Assembly: GCF_905163445.1 (NCBI RefSeq) | Contig: NC_053200.1 | Coordinates: forward strand, 744,001 to 808,000 | Source: Pararge aegeria | Lineage: Eukaryota > Arthropoda > Insecta > Lepidoptera > Nymphalidae | Direction of reading: 5' to 3' | DNA: 64,000 nucleotides | Shown: one piece after another, positions 55,991 through 64,000 of the stretch | Numbering within the stretch: the stretch's first letter is position 1 | How the letters are laid out: each line of letters begins with the position of its first letter | The notes under the pieces: model-generated | Database searches by the model: none | What the model saw: the letters and a program-made list of their open reading frames with translations, nothing else | Told to the model about the DNA's origin: nothing | Made by a program: the position numbers and the translations under genes

Positions 55991-58900
55991 GCGTGTAGCA
56001 CGCGACAACGCGGCCGAGCTGCCGCCATACAGAACTGACAGTAACGTACCACCCGTTACGAGGTGTGGGTCTGCTACCAGAACGATAAGAATATCCAATA
56101 ATCACGACTCGCTGAAGTGTTTGGTATAAACTCAATTATCATTATCAACCCGTGACGATGGCCTTGACACTGGCCTCCTTTTAGGATGACAGGGGTTCAA
56201 TCCACATGACTTAACTGATAATAATGACGCGATGAACTGTTTGCTATACATGTCTATCATTAACAAACCGTGACGAGGCACTGAAAACTCAATCAAAAGT
56301 GCGCCAATGGCGGAATGAATGTAAACAAAAAAATGTCAGGTTTAAACAACATTTTAGTGTTCTTGAAAAATTTAAATATTTTTTGAAATTTAATATTCTG
56401 TAAAACTTTTAAAGAAATATTTTGTTTACCTCTAAAATACTAACCCAACCTGATCTAAAATGTTCATGACCTGTTATTTGTTTATTTACATTTGGTCCGC
56501 GGATAGATGGGCCGCACTTTACATTACGAGAACTATTCGATTTGGTTCCATCTTCACCTTTTCTACCATCGGACTACTAGATTCAATCTGCGATCTGAGG
56601 TTTTGGATTAGATTAAATATAATTCTGGGCGTGAGTCAATAGCCCAACCGACAGCCTGGGACGTTCATGTTTCCCGGAATTTTTACAATTGTTACCCTTA
56701 AATTGTCCTTATTCTTTCAGCAGTTTTGCTGTCGCCACATTATTAACTGTACAATTTTTGTGCTTTATCCAAAAGTTGCATACTTCTGCTGAAAATACCT
56801 ACAGTTTTCATCATACCGACGGATGAACAACTGCGTACATGGGTCTTTCGAAGGAGTTGCAGAATTCCATGGTGTTTTGAGCTCGCCTTCAGCCACTTCC
56901 AGCGATTCGTTCGTTAGTACCTGCCTGTCATTCGGGCTTAATAAAGGCTGCGTTTTCGAGCTTAAATGGTCCCTAGAAGCGTCCATCGATTTTCTTAGCT
57001 ATTTGCCAGCCCGTACTGTAAATTCAATGAAACCCGTATTTATCTATTAAAACTCGAGTTATAAGATATTCAAAAATCGATTCCGAAATGACAAATTACA
57101 AATGCAAAGGTATAATATTTTTAGGCACTACCGTTACCTATACTATGATAGATATTATCTCAGGATGGATTTGTAGAATAATCCGCACACTCATTTTGTG
57201 ATATAAAATTAATTTTCATACGGTCGTGTTAGACGTGCAACAAGAATCAATCATTAACTTTTAATAGTTTAAAAGCGTTCATGACTTCGCAGCCATTTTC
57301 GAGCTGTTTCAAATGAGACAAAAAACTTTTTTAACCACCTCTATGCAAGCGAGAAAGCTATACATTTTTAAGTGTGCGACAGAGACAGATATACGTTTCA
57401 AAGTCAGCTGTGATTCTCGACATCATAACATGGATATAAAAGATGTAGTAATTGGGAGTTGTTGTATTATATACCAATTTGTAATAATGAATTTAAATAT
57501 AGATCTTATGTCAATGTACATAGAAATCAACTTTGTTTAAACACTGTGTATCAATAAGCACAGACGATTGCGCTAGTGCTCATGTGTGTGTGCCCTAAGG
57601 GCCCTCGCAGACTAAAAAGCTTTGAATAATTTTTGAAGAGGTATCAGAAACAATAAAACTACTAGTATTAAAATTGTTAGATACTTGAGTCTTTTAGGTT
57701 ATGACTCTAATGCCTCATGCCTAAACTTGTCTTGAAACCCTCAAACCTTGAGCCGTAAATATTAAAGACTTCTGGATCGAAGTCTTGTGAGCATTCAAAA
57801 CTAAGTAATTACATACGAGCTCCCGAAAATTAAGCCATCATTTGTTTAATAACGTTATCCTTGCATTGCCAAAAATGTAAGTAAGAAGTGGAGATAGAAA
57901 AAAATTGAAACGTAAACGATTTCGATTGTGAGCGTAGAAATCATATACTAAAGGATATTGGATGACGTCATACCGTTTAACAGTCTGCAGGGTTCCTAAA
58001 CTACGATAATACCTAATATAGCTTAGCACAGCGTCGCTTTTGCTGTGTGTAATATGCTTTATAACGGATGTCTATAAGGAAGGGAAAAAAGGATATTTGT
58101 GGTTTAGGCGCAAGTTTTGAAAGTCTTAGGTCGAACTATTAAAACGATTTTTTTTTTGATCATTTTTTTCTATCTTGTCTTATAATTAACACTTACTTTA
58201 ATGTTTAAAAAAAAAGTGAGATAAAATAAATTAAAAAACAAACAAATTTGCGGCTAAATTATAACATCAAGAAGAGGGATTAGCTATGTGGTCTCCACTC
58301 AGTGTCTCGAGCTAAAATATTTATGAATTATTTTGAAAATGAGAACATATTTGCTCATAAAAAACAAATAATTAAAAACATATTTTCTAAAAAGTATAAA
58401 AAGTAAAATAATTTTTTTTTATTTTATAAGACAGGTAAAAAAAACCTTTATCCTTTCTAATGAACTCAAAAGGTCTACTTTGCAATACTATGACTGCGAT
58501 ACGGTCACCACCTTTCGACTTCTTCCAGTTATGGAAAGACAGAGTAATCTATTAGGTTCATTAGCTTGCAATTTACTCTGTGAGTACTTTGACAGATTGA
58601 AGAAACAGTTAAAACGGTACAAAGTTATTAAGTTATGGTCGTAATATAAGCATGCCTCTTTTTAACACTAACTTTGACTGAACAAAGTAAATTGACACTT
58701 ACGATAACGTTTTATAAAAAATCATATATTTAAATATTTATCTTCAAATTAAAATGGACCTTATGTCAACTATTTTAGAGTTGCAAATACTGTCCTTGTG
58801 ATGTTATCTTAAACAAGTTTTTTGCCACAAGTTCTCGCTCAAGAATCACAGACAAATCTGAGCATTAATATTAATTGGGAATAAATCCATTTTACTCTGA

Positions 58901-61450
58901 TATTCAAGTATTTCGATATTCGAAAACGACTCTTCGATTGCGTGCGAGCATATCTTGTACTAAGCATGCTATAATGCAGGTAGTAGCAGCTAGGGCTTTT
59001 GGCAAAACATTTACAAAATAAAAATGAGAAGATTTGCGACTCTAACTTGAGTTGCATTAGGCCCATTTTGCTTTGGTATGCGAAAACGAGTCAATCGAGT
59101 TATTAATATGTAATTCATCCTTTATTCAATCATTTTCTTCTCTTTTCCCATCCTCAATTTAAAACAGTGCGCGGTTCAATATTGAATCAGATATTGGTGA
59201 TTAAACTTGAAATAAACATTTTCGGTCGTGTAACTTGGTAATTAGTGGGGAAAATTTGGGGAATAGTTTGTATGTAGCTTTTTTTTAAAATATGTATCGA
59301 GTTAATTGGAGGCTTTGTTATACTCGATTGTAAGGAGCATATTTCCGTGCACCATTTTACACATAAGTTTTAGAATTAGATAATGTATGCTTACTGCGCG
59401 TGCACGCGAATATGCACCTTATTGGACGTTGCAAAGTGAAGATCTTAATTTTTTTTTAAATGTTTATTAGTTCATAAGTTTTTTACGGCGTATGCGCGTA
59501 ATGCACGAATGATAAGACGGCGCCTGTGACACATTTGTTCGAGTTGCAAAATAATAGTGTGTAAAACTTTTTAATACATAATATAAATATAAATAATTAC
59601 GTTTAAATACATATACACACATATATAAATATATATTTAAATATCATATTTAAAGTGTGCTCGTGTCGATGAAAACGAAAACGGACGTTGTGAGAAATGA
59701 TTTTAATTAAAGGAAAAACTTCAAATGTAGTTATTATATTGTGATGCTGTTTCTATGCGTTGTGTATATTTCAGCGTGTAATTATAGATTATATTGATGT
59801 AAAGTCTGTGCGTTTAGTGAATTTCAATTGCGCAACAATAAACCTATAATAATTAAAATCAGTCGATAAACAACTGACTACCAAATAAAACTAAACACTT
59901 CTTTCAAAGTCAATGCTAAAGTACTGTTACTTTACTATGTCGGGATTAAGTAAATGAAATGAGTTTGGAATAGAAAAATGTATTCCTTGATGTCTATAAT
60001 AATAGCATAACATTGAAAAAGGTTTGTTGCATAATTGGAATTTTCGAAGCGCCTGTGACTTTAGAAATATTACATAATATAATTAATGTAAAATGGTACT
60101 GTGAGGCACTTTACGCGTGGAGGTATTGAACGGGAGTTATTATAATATTTGCACTCGCTTATTTTAACGTCCCGTGTCGCTTAAACGTCGTAGCAAAAAA
60201 AGTGGTATTTTACAAAGCTGAATGTTTTTGATAGTTATTATATTTGTATTGTGAATTATTTTTAGTGTTACATCATAGATGTCCAAAATTTATATGCGAC
60301 CTTGTCATTAGGAAAAAAGAGAAAACGATGCACTGATCTAAAATACGGTCTATCGACTCTACTGAAATGAAATGATGGGAATGTGAACTTTATGTTCTGT
60401 GACAGAGAGCAAACTTTCAATATTTTTTTGCTAGTATAAGGCGAGTGGACCATGCGCTTTTCGCCTTAAACTTCAAGCAATACTTAATGTCACATGATAT
60501 AAAGCTCACATACCACTACTTACAATTTGAGTAGAGTTGATTTGGTGAGCGAAGGCCGTTTTCCTGCTAGTCCATTTATCTATGTTGACCTAAGCAAGCG
60601 TTATCAGGATTTTCATGTTTTTTTGGACTGTTAAAATTAACAATATAACAAATAATATAAGCTTTGAAAAATGCCAAATTTATAACGTAAACCCACAAGT
60701 GCCCCGCGACATAGCATAGAGTAAAGAAATATGATTGTGGGAGCCGGTGATTTGTAGAGATGATAAAAAAAAAAGGAAAACGTGACTGCTTTTAGTCTAC
60801 GGACTCTAAAGCTGCGTCCTCACGCTGATACATGATCGACGAGCAAGTTCGATACAGCGTGTCGCGTCCACACATGTTTGCTAGCAGCAAGTTGCTGATG
60901 CAATGCAATTAAAAACTTTGCTGTATACTCTGCAATGGCGAACTAAACTTTTTGGCTTACCTGCTATTTGTGATACAGGTACTGTGTGTGCGGATAGTTG
61001 TTTAATTGAGTAAAAACAAAATTATTGTCAATAATAAATAATAAAAAATATATATCTATAGTTTGTTTATTTTTCATATTTCGTTATTCTTGATGATTTT
61101 ACCCGATTTCCTGCCTATGCCAATCTTTCTATCCAGCTAAAGGAAAATAAACTACATAAAGGGTTCCTAAATTTTGAAAAAGTAACGAACCTGTGATCGC
61201 AGTAGATGGTAGTAGTAGCACCGACGAAGCTGCTGCCTGCTCTCCGTTATTTTTCCTAAGTCGACTCGTACGACATCCGCGGGATTACCAATATTCTTAT
61301 ATGCCGTCATTACACTTCAAATGACGTATTTTTGTTTTTTGGATCTACAGCCATTTTGACGTATGTGCGTTAAAGGTTGTTTCATGTTTGGTCTGTGGCT
61401 ACAACCTTACCCCTTAAAGTGCGTCGCTGAACTGATTCATAGATCATATA
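55991..61450 (+). other. Probable RanBP9 3' UTR and downstream flank
   Basis: No second gene recognised. 56765-57050 is open on both strands (73 and 75 codons) without a known motif. 58140-58440 is rich in A and T runs. 59560-59650 is almost pure A/T. Where the transcript ends cannot be told from the sequence. Confidence 0.45.
57652..57657 (+). terminator. Candidate poly(A) signal aataaa
   Basis: This is the first AATAAA I see after the RanBP9 stop, about 1.8 kb downstream. Further copies lie near 58226, 58874 and 59836. Nothing in the sequence decides which is used. Confidence 0.2.
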
Positions 61451-61469
61451 GAGGCAAGTGGTTACAATT

Positions 61470-61840
61470 TTTTATCTTTCAATATATATTAATTGTATAC
61501 GTTGTGTTGTTATACTTTTCTTTTGTTCTATGTATTTTTTTGTGGTGTGCAATAAAAGTATATTCATTCATTCATTCGTTAATATGGTGTGCAAAGTGCA
61601 GACTTCACACGCTTTTGAGGACATTGAGAACTCTCGGACAGACATGCAGGTATCTACACGATGTTTCCCTTCACGGGTTAACAAAGTGATATTTAATTGC
61701 ATAAATTGAAAACGCACATAATTTTTTACGCACGTTACATTTAGATGCGCAGAACATTTAGATGTGTCGTGCCGGAGATCGAACTCGGTCCCTCCGAAAG
61801 GACGGCCGAAGCCCAACCACTAGGCTTTCGGTAAGTATAC
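61470..61840. mobile_element. LINE tail followed by SINE family B
   Basis: 61470-61580 ends gcaataaaagtatattcatt with attc repeats, a LINE 3' end. 61593-61840 is an antisense family B copy (gcagacttcacacgctttt, tgccggagatcgaactcggt, caaccactaggctttcggta). Confidence 0.75.
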
Positions 61841-62529
61841 ATTGTTAATTGGTTTGAATAATTTCACGTATGTTAAGCTATCTCACTAAGATTTTTTTAT
61901 TTTAATATTAATGAAAACTACAGACTATCTATGTACCTAATAACATTTCAGACTAATTCAAATATGGAACCCTAAAGCTTATTTAAAAGACATACATTTT
62001 AAAAGAAATTGTGACAGGCAGTCGAAACAATTATGACCTTCAGTACAAAAATAAAATTTGATGACCAGTTCATAATACTCCTTCATGAATGATAAATTCA
62101 TAAATTGGTACTAGTAATAAGACTTCAAGACAGTCATTGTAAAACAATAACCCAATATTAATAAAAGAACAGTCCGAGATGGAAGCACAACAACAATAGC
62201 ATGTTTTCATCTTATTAAACAAAAAATAAACATATTGCTATATTTCAAATCAGGCAAGTTTTGGGCTTTCATGTTAGTCAATAAATAAATTAGAAATTAC
62301 GAGTGATGTAATAACACACCTGATGCGTGTGGGCCGCATAGCCGTCGCGATAAGTTTTTCACGCCAAGCGTCTGGGGCCCGCAGGTTCCTAGGGCCTGTT
62401 TCGAATACGCTGTACCAGGCCTGGAAACACGCCTAACGTGTAATCCTACCGCACTCATGTACCTAACGTATATATTAATAACTGGAAGCTTAAAGGATAA
62501 AGTACCTGTAACAGCAATATTTAAGACAT

Positions 62530-63170
62530 GACTTCGTACACCATAAATGGCTTCTACTTGAATTTGAAAAATACGGTGTGAGAGGTCCAGCGTATACGTG
62601 GCTAGCAACTTATTTAAAAGATCCGTTACAATGTACTGAAATATAAAAATTATAAATAATACTAAAAACTAAAACAGGTCCAAATTTAAAATAATTAAAA
62701 GAGATGTGTAACAGGGCATTGTAATAGGTCCGTTTTTGTTTCTTACATACAGAAATGATCTTCCAAATAGTGTAAGTCATTGTGTCTTATTTGCCGATGA
62801 CACAACGCTCCTTTTGCAAGGAACTAGTCTTGATTATCAGCAATTAATAAATGTAGCTTTAGCAAATATAATGCAATGGCTGAGCTAAAATAGCTTAAAG
62901 ATTAATGTATAAAAGACAAAAATGGTACAATTTCACACCTACCAGTCCAAAAAACGTGCTTGAAAGATCCAGCACGGCAGTGTTAAAATAACTGAGACTA
63001 AAATGAGTAAACTCTTAGGCATCGTTTAAGGTAGCCACTGTATCTGGAAACAACACATTGATGTTTTATGTGGTAAGCTGTATAAATACTTTTACGCTCT
63101 TAGAAGACTCCGCATGACAGTATTATATATTTTTCATGGCTTGTATACGTGCTGGTAATCTACCATACAG
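62530..63170 (+). mobile_element. Decayed non-LTR reverse transcriptase with FADD
   Basis: The plus strand decodes to EKYGVRGPAYTWLATYLKD, then a QG.V.GP.LFL block, NDLPNS, and VLFADDTTLLLQ at 62781-62820 (the catalytic FADD box). Beyond that come LKINV and a CIWKQHID..C.KLYK segment. In-frame stops (62709, and near 62886) and frameshifts show it is dead. Layout fits a jockey- or CR1-like LINE. Confidence 0.75.
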
Positions 63171-63350
63171 GCCATGCCTCTCGAAAAAGTTGTTATTTTA
63201 TATAAAATATAATTTTTACAATTAATTTTAATTAAAGTGTAAAAAGTAATAAAAATAACTGATATTGAAAGTGGCAATATTAGTGATTAAAATGATTTGT
63301 ACTTTACCTTATAATTTGACATGCACGTATATTAATTAATTGTGATTATT

Positions 63351-63565
63351 ATTCTGTTCTGTTCTATTATATTATGCTGTTCTATTCCATTCTGTTCTGT
63401 TCCATTTTGTTCTAATTTAGTTTATTCTATTTTTGTCTAGTCTAGTCTAGTCTGGCCTGGCCTGGTCTGGTCTGACCTGGCCTGGTCTGGTCTGGTCTGG
63501 TCCGTTCCGTTCCGTTCCGTATGTTCCGTTCTGTTCTGTTCTGCTCTGTTCTAGTCAATTCCATC
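63351..63565. repeat. Degenerate pentanucleotide array
   Basis: About 40 consecutive five-base units that drift along the array: ttctg/ttcta, then tctag, tctgg/cctgg, tccgt and back to ttctg. Confidence 0.9.
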
Positions 63566-63869
63566 CTAATTTTTCTAGACTACAATGAGTTTAAATGACT
63601 AGAGCCGAATTTAAGTGTATTGTAACTATTCAAATTCCAAATTCATATATATTTTTATGTAGAACTTCTCTAACAGTACTTTTGGACCGCCAAGTCTGTC
63701 AATAGAGTGACTTTAGCAGCAGTGGCTCTTCGGTCACAAACAACACAGTCATCGAAGGTTTTGGTGACGTCTGTTGTCTCTTAATTGGGAGGTCGCGGGT
63801 TCGGCTTAAAATAATTTCAAAATTTACTTTGGTGTGGCCTGGTGGGAGGCTGCGTCCGAGGTTAGTATT

Positions 63870-63960
63870 ACCCTACAGACGTAGGCGAGCCACCGAGCGA
63901 TTATTAAGCGTTCCCTCACTATGCCGCGTAGAACCCATTAGGGGTATGGGTGGACATCAT
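63870..63960 (-). mobile_element. SINE family C fragment at window end
   Basis: Worn family C with cgcgtagaacccattagggg near 63925. The copy is diverged. Confidence 0.4.
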
Positions 63961-64000
63961 TTATTTACCCTCATCATCAATCAAAAGTCTATAACAATCC

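Noticed and set aside
55655..56135. Long open frames on both strands across the C-rich block (134-154 codons)
   Set aside because: They exist because the block has almost no A or T and hence no stops. The products are Arg/Ala/Gly low complexity. The real frame ends at 55866.

Overview
This is a eukaryotic window, almost certainly from a lepidopteran and probably a butterfly. It is AT-rich and intron-rich. It is crowded with short tRNA-headed SINEs, Helitron-like pieces carrying the TATATATAA...CTAGT end pattern, LINE 3' tails, and hAT- and other TIR-type MITEs of kinds familiar from lepidopteran genomes. The species assignment rests on recalled repeat families and one protein and was not checked by a search.

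One host gene is clear: the plus-strand Ran-binding protein 9/10 (RanBPM) gene. I can assemble eleven exons between 38940 and 55866. Every intron is GT-AG and the codon phases agree at every junction. The exons give 495 residues plus a split first codon, or 469 if the symmetric 78-base exon at 50511-50588 is skipped. The protein order is SPRY (exons 1-3), LisH (exon 4), CTLH (exons 4-5), a low-complexity linker (exons 6-8) and the CRA region (exons 9-11), ending in a stop at 55864-55866. The exon coding the start of the protein and the beginning of SPRY is not visible in 1-38939. If the gene is intact, at least 38.9 kb of this window is its 5' intron. RanBP9/10 proteins are scaffold subunits of the CTLH (GID-like) ubiquitin ligase complex.

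Layout: 1-38939 is intronic or intergenic sequence built mostly of nested repeats. It holds one notable minus-strand structure: an exon-like ORF with a good acceptor and a GTAAGT donor, tandemly duplicated at 33431-33862. 38940-45841 holds exons 1-7 in introns packed with SINE, RTE, LINE and Helitron remnants, some within tens of bases of splice acceptors. 45842-54122 holds two long AT-rich introns around the possible cassette exon. 54123-55866 holds the C-terminal exons. 55867-64000 holds an extremely C-rich stretch directly after the stop, a probable 3' UTR and flank, a decayed LINE reverse transcriptase carrying FADD, and a degenerate pentanucleotide array.

The exons are strikingly GC-rich at third positions against the AT-rich introns. 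No bacterial-type system, CRISPR array, rRNA or genuine tRNA gene was seen. I did not find a convincing new multi-gene system. The most unusual items are the duplicated minus-strand exon, the possible cassette exon and the way repeats crowd the RanBP9 splice sites.
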